NCBI GenBank assembly: GCA_003971905.1
Contig: RSEE01000003.1
Location: forward strand, 1,267,816-1,331,815
Direction: 5' to 3'
DNA: 64,000 nt
Origin: Moniliella sp. 'wahieum'
Taxonomy: Eukaryota > Basidiomycota > Moniliellomycetes > Moniliellales > Moniliellaceae
A program made the position numbers and the translations under genes. Below are positions 9,670 through 21,036 of this stretch, one piece after another. The notes under the pieces were generated by a model. That model worked only from the letters and a program-made list of their open reading frames with translations, ran no database searches and was not told the origin of the DNA. Within the stretch, counting starts at the first letter, position 1. Every line of letters begins with the position of its first letter.

Positions 9670-12218
9670 TTACAAGTCCTCGTGGGCCACCGACGTGGGC
9701 GTCTCGACCACATCCGAGCTGACCGTAGTGGACACAGGGGGAGTAGATGAGATAGAGGCCGCGAGCGGTTGCTCCGTAAGAATTTCCACCACCTCAGGCG
9801 CCTCCGAGGCGGCCTTTGTGGCAGAAGCACCGGGGGGCGGAAGCTCCTCCGTAGCCTCAGCCGGAGCAGGCTCAGTCGGGGTCACGGCCGGAACCACTTC
9901 CGGTTCAGGAGTAGTCACAGGAACAGCAGGGATACTCTTTTCTGCTGCGATCGCAGATGCCGATGTCACCGATGCCGCTGCAGCCTGTGCAGCGAATGAC
10001 GCACTTAGTGCGGCTTCTTCCGTCCCCACCGGCTGGACAACACTTGTCGTGCCCACATGGAATTGCGGCTCTTCCGCAGCCGAGGCAGGCGTCGGCGCCT
10101 CAGCGAAGACAGTCTTAGTGCCGAGCTCTTCCCCGGCCGTCGGCTCGGTCTCCAGGGAGGAGAGGTCAATCTGCTCCGCTTGGTGCTCCTTCACTTCGCT
10201 TTCCACCTCTCCTGTTGCGTCGATGCGGGTAGTGGTGTCAATCTCAGGAGGTGGACCAACGTATAGGTCCTCATCCGAGTTTTCAGGAACAATCTCCTCC
10301 CACCCCAGACTCTCACGAGCTTTAGAAGCCGCATCAAGAAGAGCACGAGGAATCTGGGTCTGTATGTCCTTGGCCGCATCTGCGATTCGTTTAAGGGCGT
10401 CGAGAGCGAGGACGTGTCGCTTTAACCCCTCTTCGGGAGAAACGACCTCTTTCGGTTGACGGCGCAGCTCCTCAATGCCCTCGGCGCCGTATCGGCGGAT
10501 TGCTTCTGCTGCAGCCGAGTAAAGAAGGCCAGTCCGCTGTTGTAGGTCTGCTACATGCATCACCACGTCCGGAGCAGCCTTGTTGGGGTCCACAACATCC
10601 AAGTCAGCCTTGACAGGCTTACCACGATAGAGGACATCCTCAATTTCGGCGCGATAGAGTTTGGCGCGCATTTGCATGTTCAAGTCCCAGCGACCAAAGC
10701 GGGTAACCGTCTCGCTATACTTGGCCTGGGACATGAGCCGTTGCTGGAATGATGTTGCAGCATCGACAAATTGCAGGACATCATCAGCCGACTTGATTGT
10801 CGATGCCTTCTCAGCCTCGTCAAGTTCGGTGATCACGGACTGGAGCTCCTTGCGCAGCTGCGCACCCTCGGCCAAGAGCTTGTTCTGCTCGCGCTTAAGC
10901 CCTTGCTTGGCAATCTCCACCCTTTCCTCGACCGGACGCGGGTCTTTGGCCGAAGACAAGGCCTCAAACCGCCGCTCCAAGCGGGCAATTGCCGCACCAG
11001 CCTCGCTGTCCACAAAGTCGGCCGTAAGTGTGGCGAAACGAACGGGCAAGTCAGCAATGGTACTGTCTCGCAGATTCACAATCCGGTCGGTCCAAGTCTT
11101 GTACGACTTGCGAATGTGCTCTGTCAGCCCCACCTCCCACAGGTTAAGACGGTCATAGGTTGCTGCCTCCTCCTCCTTACGAAGCTCCTCCTTGCGTGCC
11201 ATCTCTTCTGCTTGCTCGCCCAGGATTTGAGCACGGATCTTGGCAGTCAACGATTCCAGGAACGCGGGGTCGGGCTCTTGACTCTGGGGTTGCGCCCGTT
11301 GCAGCCTTTTCCGAGACTTGACTGTACCATCCAGAACTGAGGTGGCCGAGAGCTTGCAAGCGGGTCGAGGCAATGGCCTCACGAGTGCGTAGTGCTGATT
11401 GACTTTCCCAGAGTTTCGTCCCAAGCGAACGGACGTGGGGCAGGACGTAGGTGGCGTACGTGCGAGCAATGGTGGGAAACAGACGGTGGACCAATAGCGA
11501 GTAAATGGTTCGGGCCGCCCGCGCGAGATGTGGATGGGCATGAACCATATACGCCTTCCATCCCGCACGAGCACTCGCATCCACGTGGGAATGCACAGCA
11601 GCCACATAGTGGTGCACGTCACGCCAGTACATGTCGTTGTAGTATCCCAACTCAGTTTTGAGGTTACGTAGGTGCGGATCGATGGCAGCATGGAACCTAG
11701 AAGCATACGGAGCAGCCCAAGACGAGGCTGCATTGCTAAGGTGTGCTTGAACGGGCGCCACATGGGCATGGTAGAGCCCACTGCCAGTATGGTGGATCGC
11801 CTTGACCGCTGGAGCAGTGACACGGTATCCGGCCTGGGCAAAAGGCGTAACTGCAGCCACATATGGCGCTGCTTGTTCATCCAACGCTTGGGCATAGGGG
11901 CCCAAATGTGGACCAAGCACCTCGCTCGTCGAAGCAAGGGTGCGGCAGAGTCCGCGCGGGTCGGCAGCATTGTATGTGAATGAAAAGGGGGTAGCGGGGC
12001 AGGTCCACAGGGACATGTAGAGGGTGTACAGGATGCCCAAGCGCAAGAGGTGGCGTATCAGACTCCTCCGGCCCGACGCTGAGGCAGAGGCTCATAGCGC
12101 GCCTTGGGCTTGGAGGCGGATGACTTGGGGGGACCGGCAGGAGGACGGAGCGCAGTGGCGGCCTGGCGATCCGCGTCTGCGGCGGGGGGGGTGGCGATGG
12201 CGCGGACGATGCGACATG
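9670..12218 (-). CDS. Membrane-anchored helical protein, function unknown
   Basis: I do not recognise this protein. The N-terminus is basic and proline-rich (KPKARYEPLPQRR), then one hydrophobic segment (LLRLGILYTLYMSLW) forms a signal anchor. Next come about 230 residues of Tyr/His/Ala/Pro-rich helices with a loose repeat of PYV-A-V-P and HPHLA type. A charged coiled coil follows (QILGEQAEEMARKEELRKEEEA), then a helical domain with YYNDMYWRDVHHYV and WDLNMQMRAKL. The tail is about 200 residues, very acidic then Ala/Pro/Thr/Val-rich. The stop is TAA at 9670. Frame breaks occur near 12065 (one lost G joins RRAGG to SLIRHLL) and near 11280-11300. A C8 run near 12182-12190 hides the start; an ATG at about 12218 is plausible. 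A lumenal or envelope scaffold is only a guess. Confidence 0.6.
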
Positions 12219-13199
12219 GCGTCGGGAACCGCAACCAGGTGAAGCGGCGGTGGTGGTCAAGCGCTCGTGCGCGCTCGCAAGTGGCTGCCGGCCGGAAACT
12301 GCCGAGTGCGAACCAGTGGCGACGGTCACCGTTCACCACACTGGCCCTGCGCCTAGCTACGTCATTGGCCAGCAGCCACGTGGAAGGATCTGGAGTGAGC
12401 ATGTGATAGGGTTGCACTTCGGCTGCTTCTCTTCCGACTACGACTGGGGCAGAGGCGCTGGCTGGCTGCAGTAGGTGATTGGCACCAGCGGCACAGACCA
12501 CCGCACGGTCCCGTCCTCATCGGATACTTCTGGCTAGTACTGATGTGGATGATCGATGAATACTGATGAGCGCTGCGCCCATCTGCCAGCCCGCAGGGGA
12601 AACAAAATCTCCGTCTACAACACTTGCCGTCAAACAGTATGCCTAGCAGCCGTCAGTGTCACTTTCGCATTATATGCTTCAATGGCAGCGCTCCGTGCTC
12701 AACAAGCCCGAGGTCTACAGATTTGCGGCCGACAAAAGAAGAAGGTCCACGGCTTTTTAAGTGACGAAGGCTGCTTGCTTGCAACGCCAGAGGGGGCGTG
12801 TGGTTCCTTTTGCGTTGTCATTGCTGCTCAAGGCTTCGGCATGCGTACTAAGTATTGAGTGAGAAACAGAATAGTACCCTGCTCATTGACGCTCGAGTGT
12901 GAGCAGCGTAGTAGTCAAGGATGCACGCGACATGGTGCTTGCGCCTGTGGCCAACATGAAGCTTGAGCGCGATCAACGTCACTCTCGAAACGTCTATTGC
13001 CCAGGTTAGTGCGCCCTCTTGCACCTCACTTCGATTAGGCGCTCGTCTCATATGAAGGCTGTGGCGCAGTGTATATAGCTGCTGTCACGACTATCTCAAG
13101 TGCACAACGTAAAAAGATCTATAAAACGGCCAGGCTGCAGGTGGGCGCCTTGAGCTGGGCGGTGGCGTGGGGGGGCAACACTGGCGCCATGCGGGTGGA

Positions 13200-13220
13200 C
13201 CACCGGTGGACCACCGGTGG
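13200..13220. repeat. Twin perfect palindrome CCACCGGTGG
   Basis: The 10-base palindrome CCACCGGTGG occurs twice, at 13200-13209 and 13211-13220, separated by one A. It could be a paired binding site or simply a local duplication. Confidence 0.6.
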
Positions 13221-13268
13221 TTGCGCCTATAACCGCACGCTGCTGCGCCGATGCGCTTGTCTCTCGAC

Positions 13269-13299
13269 TACCACCACCACCACCACCACCACCACCACC
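13269..13299 (+). repeat. (CCA)n microsatellite
   Basis: About ten uninterrupted ACC/CCA trinucleotides, flanked by CTCTCGA and GTCTCTCTCTC. No host gene is evident. Confidence 0.9.
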
Positions 13300-15375
13300 G
13301 TCTCTCTCTCGCTGGCCACACACTGTGCTACCGGAGCTGGCGCCATGTGCCCGGCTCGTTGCGCTGCCATTATATGCCCCCCCCGCGACGTGCTTGCTGT
13401 GCAAGCGCCTGGCCTCGGTGTGTCCACGCCCTACGGCCAGATGCCTGTTGTCGCACTGACTCGTCTGTGCGCAGCTGAGGGAACTGAGTCGCCTACGCCT
13501 GGTGGCATGGTCTTGCCTGGTATGCTTCGCGTCACGATATCGGTCATTCCTCCCAACAGCGAGTTGAACATCACAACGACAAGGGCGCTTCGAGCGGACG
13601 GTCGACGGCGACGGTTTCCCCGGCCAGGTCTCGACGTTCAGTACCTGCGCTTTGTCCTTATCCGCCCATACACTGACAACGCCTTTAAGCAGGATGATTG
13701 CAGAAGGCGCTCAAGTGCTGCGGCAACGACCACGGAACATGTGCAGGGTTGCTGGACTCATTCTCCATCTCGAACGCGATGACGCTTCGCCCCCACGCCG
13801 CAAGTTGTATGGCCCTTGTATCTTTGCCCTTCGGACCCTATCATCTCGGCGTTCATATGATGTTTTTGGTCCGCGATTAGATGACGAAGGCAAAGCTTCT
13901 GGTTGCCGCCGTCCTGAGGCTCCTCGAACAACCTGCCGTTGCCCTGGCGCTCCTCTACTTCTCTGTGTCTAAACAACCATGGCAATGTATGCTTTTAAAG
14001 ATAATCCACTCCCTGATCTGATAGCATTGTGACACCCTAGCAACCACTCTAGCCGCCAGCCTGGTGGCAATCTGTGGCTAGCCTTGCCACCAGCCTGTCA
14101 GCAAGGCTGCGGACTGTCCGGGGATAGCTGGGGGATAGCTGGGGGCAACCTGGCGCCAAGCTGTCGGGCAGATTGTCTCGACCTTGCGACCATCTTGCCG
14201 CCAGCTTTGCTTGTACAAGGTTGTGGCAATTCTAATCATAGACTAACGGTATCAAATTCTTACCTTGTGGCGAGATCCGCGGCAACGTTGTGACCAGAAA
14301 TTTCGATTAGCTATGGAGTATATCGCCACCCCCTTCCTTGTCCAGATTCTGCATTTCCTTTTTTTGGCATGAGATCTAACAAGGCGGCAATGCTACTTTC
14401 ATTGAAGGGGCTTAAGATCAGCGTGGTCGGTCTCACTGCCAGATGGGGGCAGATGAACAAGAGAACAGTCTTTAGCCTCTTTTCCTCCCTAGTACCAAGC
14501 GCCCACGGGCCCAGTCACATGTGCAAAACCCGCAGGGCGAAGGCAATCATTGTATTGATGCCATTGTGCGTCGTTACATTGGTCTTGTAGGAGTGATGCT
14601 TCTGCCGTGTGAAGGGCAATGAGACCTGTGTGGGGAACTGAGGTGGGTTGACCCGCTCGACCAGACAAGTCCTCAGTGGGGATGGTTGCGGTACGCCATG
14701 TTGGGAAGAGACCACAGTCTCTCTCGAGAGGGGAAGCTCTAGCCCAAGGGCAACGCATCGAGTGGGTGGTGAGGGGCTGGCTAGCGACGAGCCTGGGCCA
14801 CCTCCGCGCATGGGCTCATACTTTCCGAGGAATATTAGGTGAATGGAGGATATGTTTTTGAAGTGAGGTGTAGAAGTAGCCGCTATGCGAGAGTCATGCG
14901 AAAAGGGTCGAGTCTTACATAGCCGAGGTACCGTCCAGGCGGGTAAGAGAGGTATATATGTTGGTGCTGTCTCAACCATCGGGGAAGGAGGGTGTGATAG
15001 AGTCCTCTTCACCCCATCTGCACCCACTAGTCACTGTAGCTGTGCCTCTCCGCCGCAATATCCAGATCCGATATAGGGGGGGCATTTCAAACAGTGAGCG
15101 TCAGGTCATACGGTATGTTGATATGCGGGCAACTAACTTCTCTCTACTCTCCGAGTTTTTTTGTTGTCCCCAACTCTGAACGCACTACATCTAGTCTTTA
15201 ACATAGAGAGGCAAACACTTATAAGCCAGTCATGCGGGTCATGGAGACCGCCGGTAGTAACCAAAGTGCACTCAGCCACAGGATATAATAATACAGACAA
15301 AAATGAGTATGGATAGTAGGTGGGTATACCTTCAGGGCGATCAGCTCGTACCACCACCACATAAGAAGCCAAGAC

Positions 15376-16629
15376 TCAAAAGCCCACCCTTGCCTCCTCG
15401 TCGCCTGCCTTCTCCTCAGGCATCATATGCCGCTGTGAAGCAGCTGAATGTTCGTCCATGTGCATGACTTGGGTCTCGACCGTAAATGGGACAACGCCCA
15501 TGTTGTGTCTGTGGGAGGGGTTGGACGGGAAATGGGTAATGGAACTGTTCTCACAACCCTTGATCCCCGAAGTATTTTCCAACTCAACTTGATCAGCGAT
15601 GACGTGGGTGCTAGTATCCACCTGGATTGCCGACAGGCCTTCCTTCGCTCTCCCACTGCCCGAGTTCGAAAAAGTGGATAGGACACCTTTCAAGTCCATG
15701 TTCCCTCCCAGCTTCAGCAGCACGAGACGGTACGCACAAATTGAGGTACAGGCGTTGGCTAGGGAGCCGTTGATGTCGGAATAAAGCCAGCTTTTGCTAA
15801 AGAAGAGCGCATTCAGCAAATTGACGCCCAGGGCACAGAAAAAAATCAATCCGTCAGTCATGAGACGTTGCTGGACCACCTTGGTAAGCATTGTTCGTTT
15901 GCTCAGCTTGAAGTTCCCATGGGCATCCAAAAAGAATGACCCAAAGGCGAGCGATGTAATGATCGTATCGTAGACGATGTTGGTGACATAGTAGACCCAG
16001 GGAACCTCATGACCGGGCATAGCGAAGACGCACACACCCAAGTTAAGGGCATGAGGACGAAACCAGTTATTAAGGGCCATATTGACCGAGAGTTGGGCAG
16101 ACCACAGGATAGCGACGATGACCATGATGTATCGGTTTCGGCGCCACATCGCCCAGGTGCGCACGGAAAAAATGAAGGATGCGGAAGAAGTAATTACGCT
16201 ACCAAGAAAGATGGAAGCACGGCCCACATTGTAACACTCTTCGGTCGTCCAGGATTTCCTCCGGATAACATGGATGTAGAGTCCCAGGCAGATTGGGGCA
16301 GTGTAACGTGCGACAATAAAGGCTGGCGTGACGAGCCATTTGAATCCCCGTTTGTAGTACATTTGCAGTTCAGCGGGAAATGTAAGTAGGATGCTGCCAT
16401 GAGGATACCAGTTAGCGCGGGCTGGGCACAAGAGAGATGAGCCGAGAGGAGTGAGCGAGTGGAGATAGCGAGGCAAATACATACTCCCACAGCAGGAAAG
16501 CTAGGGCAGCCGAAATGTACATCCCTCGCACCAGGTCCTCTTCCAAAATGGCAGTGGGGATAAGAGGGGGCAGCTGTACCCTTACTCCGGGTGGGCAGGC
16601 AGGAGCAATTGGGATGCGTTGTCCGCCAT
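15376..16629 (-). CDS. DUF6533-type seven-helix membrane protein
   Basis: This is a polytopic plasma-membrane-type protein of a family expanded in Basidiomycota; the substrate or ligand is unknown. The start at 16629 gives MADNASQLLLPAHP. The N-terminal signature WDILLTFPAELQMYYKRGF is assembled by removing an intron at 16394-16484 (91 bases, GTATGT to CAG, with CTAAC). About seven hydrophobic segments follow, including TPAFIVARYTAPICLGLYI, VWYYVTNIVYDTIITSLAF-like and LIFFCALGVNLLNALFF. A polar 110-residue cytoplasmic tail then ends at the stop near 15376. One frame break near 16607 is mended by a single G (HPGVRVQLPP). The layout resembles a G-protein-coupled receptor, but I see no diagnostic receptor motif and do not claim that function. 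Confidence 0.8.
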
Positions 16630-19559
16630 GGTTGGAGGATGCAGGTGGTTGGAGGTGATGAAGAGAGCGGGAGGTGGGGATGCTGGTGCTGAGGGTTGGA
16701 AAGAGACTAAGAGCCTTGTGAAGCTATAAGGCCCAAAGGCCCAAAAGAAACGCATCATAACGCTAACGCGAATTCTCCTCATACAGGAAACATATGTGCA
16801 GGCACAATAGAGGCGAAATCTCGTTGAAATCGTTGATCAGTATCAGTACACCAGTACGCAGCAGTAAAACGTAAAGACAGTAATCGAGTAATCGAGCTAA
16901 TCCTCAGTTTCTCGGTTCTCAGTTAGGCTCGGCGCGCGCTCAGCCAGCCCACGGAACGTGGAACGTTCAGCACGTTCAGCGGATATGTCACTAGAGCACA
17001 GTGCCTCTCACTCGGTACCGGGTACCAGTGAGTAACTCAATACTCAGACATACTCAGGCACTCTCAGTACTGAACGTAACTCGGTTCAGACGTTCAGGCC
17101 TCAGGGCCTCAGGGAGTACGTCTGCGTACTGAGTCGGAGTCATCAGATCTCAGACCCAGTGCGACTCAACGTTTCAGCGATCTTTCGATCATCGATCCCA
17201 ACGCCTCAACGATCTCGATGTATACCTACGTAATATAGTCACCGCACTCACCATCTGAGTGCTCTGATCGGCAGCCTGAGGGCCTGAGCCAAGTCGTAGG
17301 TGACCGGTGACCGGTTCAAGTAGAGCCGCTGGTCAGCCGCCCTGATCCACATCTACCCATTGGCGCCACACCACCACGCACCATGCATGATTAATGATTA
17401 GTGAGAGACCGAGTAAGAAAAGGTATTATGCAAGTACCAAGTACTGAATGATTTCCTTCTGTACTGTCGGGACTGGTACTGGCGCCGGACGCAGACTATG
17501 CCTCCCTTTTTTCCCCCACCTGTCACTGTTGGAGCCCATCACTTGCATCCGCTTGGATTGGGCCTTGAGCATGCGACGGACCCATAGATAGCGGCTCGCG
17601 CGATAGGAGTTGGTGATATATTGGGAGAGCTACCCGTGACTGGGTGGCTGGACCCGCCTCTGGCCTTCCGCCATGTTGCGGGAGGGACACTGGAAGGAGG
17701 AAGGGGCGGGTTGTTGGACAGACGGCGGCGCCTCTCGGCGCAGCACATGTCCCACCTAGCCACGTGGCATAGAAGACTGTGATGCACTGATTGGCTTTGG
17801 ACCACTGGTGGCCAAGAGCGCAGCTTGAAGCTGCTACGCACCAAGCTCTTAAGGCATTTCCAAAAGCGGCTACTCGTACCAATACGTACGTACATTCCAT
17901 TTTTGCTTCAAGCTTCAAGCGTCGCCTGTCACACTTATCACACATTTCACACCACATGGGGCGGAGAGGCTGCTCCACACAGAACCCTATCACAAGAACA
18001 CTAGCTTTGTCGCATAATAACTTCATGCATGTCTCGTGTTTCCCTTGCCCATGAGTCAGGTCCTCACTGGGCGTAACTCTGTGGCACTACAGCTTTCCAT
18101 TAAACTTCTAATTAAAAGCTGCCAATCTCGACCTTCTTCAAACAATTCATCGACACCACACCGAAGTATTTACAGAACGCCTCCATCCCCGCAAAGCCAT
18201 TTCTTTGCAATCCACAAGCCACACCCTACCACACCAGCATTTCTCTCTTACATATTAAATGCACACATGCGCAATTGAAGATGATATTATCGATCGATAT
18301 CTCGATTATATCATTGCATCATGAATCGAATCAATCACTAATCTCTTCATTGTGCACAGGGCCGAACGTATACACCCTCTCGGCCCGATTTTTTCGAGCA
18401 TTTTATATCTTGTCGATATATCGTTCAAACCAATGTGACGAAGTTTACCTTCCATTCACCACTATCATGGCTTGAAGCTTTTCATCCATATCCACTTGTG
18501 CGGCATCCCCACTTGGAGACGAATGGCGGCTGCCGGAGGTCCAAACCAGCATCGCCGGCCCTGACCTACCCTCACCAGTGAGCTCACTAGTCACTGCTGA
18601 GGCTCAGCTGAGCGCGTTGAGCGATCAGTGAGCGAGCTGATTCATGATCGATGATCGATGATATAGAAGGACCGAGAAATGGCCGAAGTCCAACGATTGC
18701 TGCCATGCACCATGTGCCATGTGTAGAGACAGATAGTCCATGGAGAGACTAGCACCTAGTACAGAAAACTATGCCTCGCAGTGAAGCATTCTCACAACAC
18801 AAACACGCCACAGTCTCCGTCACAGTCAATTAGTCACTAGTCCCTAGTGGCTGCTCCAATGTCACATGTCACGTAGTAGATCACATGTCACATGTCAGAT
18901 CGACTGTGGCGTTGGCGCCAACGGCCCAAGGCGAGGAACCGGTTAGGGTTATTAGTACTTAGCCGGTTAGGCCGAAGGGCCTATAAGGCCTTAGGCCGTT
19001 ACGGTATAAACGGTGGCAATAAAAAACGACCCCTCTTTCACGGGCTCCGTCTGCTTCGAGCGGCCGAGGATGCAGGATCTCACGCTAAGCTTCAAGGTTC
19101 AACGTTCAAGCTTCAAGCTCAGCGCTCAAGCTTCAACCTTCAACGTTCAACGTTCAACGTTCAACCTAGAGCAAGAAGCGCTTCAAATATAGTAACAATC
19201 CCTATAGTACAACAGCCATATCATTTCCCCCGAGGTTAAACGTTATGCGTTAAGTGAACACTAAGTACTAATCATTAGTCACTAGTAACGAGTAAAGTCA
19301 CTAATGACTTAGTGAAACTCACTAGTCACTATTAGTAACTGTGCGGGGAAAATATAAAGAGTAACCGGTAACCGATTGCGGTAACCGAGAACCCTCCCTA
19401 AAACTCAGAGCGGCCGAGGCCTGCTGATGCAGACTGGGGCCCAGCTTGACGCCGAAGTGCCTGAGCAGGCCCTGAGCTCTCAGCGGCTCTGCACCGAGCC
19501 AGTTCGAGCCTTCCGAGCTGCACAAACCCCCAAACATGAAGCCGCGAGTGCTCTTCTCG
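16630..19559. other. Intergenic region rich in self-complementary words
   Basis: No gene is supported here. From about 16920 to 17230, and again around 18580-18680 and 18830-19330, the DNA is built from recurring short words: GTTCAG (five TTCAG between 16940 and 17180), CTCAG, GGTACC, GATCGAT, GTCACTAGT. Many are palindromic. The stretch around 17440-18500 is less repetitive and AT-richer toward its right end. Confidence 0.5.
19089..19167 (+). repeat. TTCAACG/TTCAAGC heptamer array
   Basis: Tandem heptamers of the type TTCAACG and TTCAAGC run from about 19089, ending with three consecutive GTTCAAC units near 19141-19162. The repeat creates overlapping AACGTT and AAGCTT palindromes. Confidence 0.75.
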
Positions 19560-19765
19560 TTATCGAGCCACCCGGCGACTCGTGTGTGTTTGGTGGCCAA
19601 AAGGACCCTACGTCCTGAGTTCCTCAGGCCTAGGAGCTCCGTCGTTTTCCTGCTTCTATACTCCCTTTGTTCCTCAGCTACTAACGCACCTTGGTGGTGA
19701 CTGGCTGCTTGATGTTCCTCTGTATAGGCATTGTTTTCTGTTCGTCGCTTAGACCACTGCAATTA
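19560..19765 (+). repeat. Dispersed repeat copy B
   Basis: GACTGGCTGCTTGATG at 19699-19714 is followed by TTCCTCTGTATAGGC and GCTTAGACCA, matching copy A almost exactly over the core. CGACTCGTG upstream (about 19578) and GAGCTCCGTCG also align with copy A. Confidence 0.6.
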
Positions 19766-19905
19766 CCTTAATTATACCTCTCCACTAGTGCGATTGTATA
19801 ACCGTCGGGGACCATCCAGACTTCAGGGTCACAATAGAGGAACAGCCCTTTTCGCTCATCCAGAGTGAGTACTGAGCAGCGCCGGTGATCGCCCGGCAGC
19901 ACTCA

Positions 19906-20168
19906 CTATTCCCATACCCTTCGTCCTGCATATTTCGTCAGCCTCTGAATCAGCGCCACTCCACACTGTAATATATCTCTGTAACCATCAGTGCCTTCTG
20001 AAATCGGGTTAGGCCGAAGCCCTCCTCCTTCCGTCTCGTTTTCCTGTACAGAACGATTCACCTCTTCGAGCGTGCTTCTCAGTTGGCCCAAGATCAGTTC
20101 AGCCAATACCAAGCTATTAACCATTCAACAGACACAGCCTGTAAGGTGGCCACCAAAGCCAAAGGCGA
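19906..20168 (-). CDS. Possible small protein of unknown function
   Basis: I do not recognise this one. From an ATG at 20168 the frame gives MSPLALVATLQAVSVE. Restoring one A near 20123 continues into MVNSLVLAELILGQLRSTLEEVNRSVQENE and ALIQRLTKYAGRRVWE, stopping at 19906. The composition is protein-like, with an amphipathic leader and an acidic middle, and the break has the same one-base character as in the real genes. It could equally be the first exon of a longer gene or a relic. Confidence 0.35.
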
Positions 20169-20768
20169 CATGATTTCGCGACTTTCTGCAGTACCTATAT
20201 ACATCTTATTACCAACCGACGTTCTCATTCGACCAAAAGATCGCAGAAATGGTGGGTGAAAGACCCGAGACGCGTGTACTACCCATGGATATGTTCTCCC
20301 AAAAGCATCTCTCGCGCGTCAATTCAACGAGGTGATGATTTGTTCTATACGGTGTTTTGTTGGATTTGCGCTATTCATATTGGCTCTCCCCTCCCAGGCT
20401 GTCGTAGGGGGCTAAATCCCACAGGGCCCGATAAGGAGAGAAACTAAGGAGAACATCATGAGGGGAATGGGGACAATCGGATGAGGAGTGAAGCCACACG
20501 CGTTAGCCATTGAAAAATAAGGGAAAAGGGAAGACTAAAAAGGAGTCTTAATTGGGGGATACGACGAAAACGATGGAAGAGAACCAAGAATAAGAGCATT
20601 CGTCTCTTCTTTATTTACGCACCCCATCTGTCCAGCCGCAACGCTCTACGGATGCATACTGCATCAGAACGCCAGTGATAATAGGAGGGCCACACTGCCA
20701 GGGAGATTCGACCCGACCACACACCGCTCCCGCCGGCAATGACAGGGGAAAAGGACAGAATGGATTAC
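20169..20768. other. Intergenic, no gene seen
   Basis: AT-richer sequence leading into the purine tract. No gene or repeat is recognised. Confidence 0.45.
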
Positions 20769-21036
20769 AAGAAAGAGGAGGAAGAGAAAGAGGAGAGGAG
20801 AGGAGAGGAGAGGAGAGGAGAGGAGAGGAGAGGAGGGAGAGGAGAGGAGAGGAGAGGAGAGGAGAGGATAGGAGAGGAGAGGAGAGGAGAGGAGAGGAAG
20901 GAGAGGAGAGGAGAGGAGAGGAGAGGAGAGGAGAGGAGAGGAGAGGAGAGGAGAGGAGAGGAGAGGCGAGGAGAGGAGGAGGAGAGGAGAGGAGAGGAGA
21001 GGAGAGGAAGGAGAGGAGGGAGAGGAGAGGAGGAGA
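20769..21036 (+). repeat. 266-base polypurine (GGAGA)n tract
   Basis: This is an almost unbroken purine run on the plus strand made of GGAGA/AGAGG pentamers, interrupted only by a T near 20869 and a C near 20967. The long open frames on both strands here are by-products of the repeat, not genes. Mirror-symmetric purine tracts of this length can fold into intramolecular triplex DNA. Confidence 0.95.

Larger units (their letters stand above)
12219..15375. other. 3-kb intergenic region
   Basis: I find no gene I can support. The longest open frame (13069-13782) is an artefact of the (CCA)n tract and has no protein-like composition outside it. The region has a twin palindrome at 13200-13220, the CCA microsatellite at 13269-13299 and a short tandem of GGGGATAGCT near 14118-14140. 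Confidence 0.45.

Noticed and set aside
13069-13782. 237-codon open frame
   Set aside because: Includes poly-Thr/His from the CCA repeat; the remaining composition is not protein-like and no start context or splice pattern supports it.
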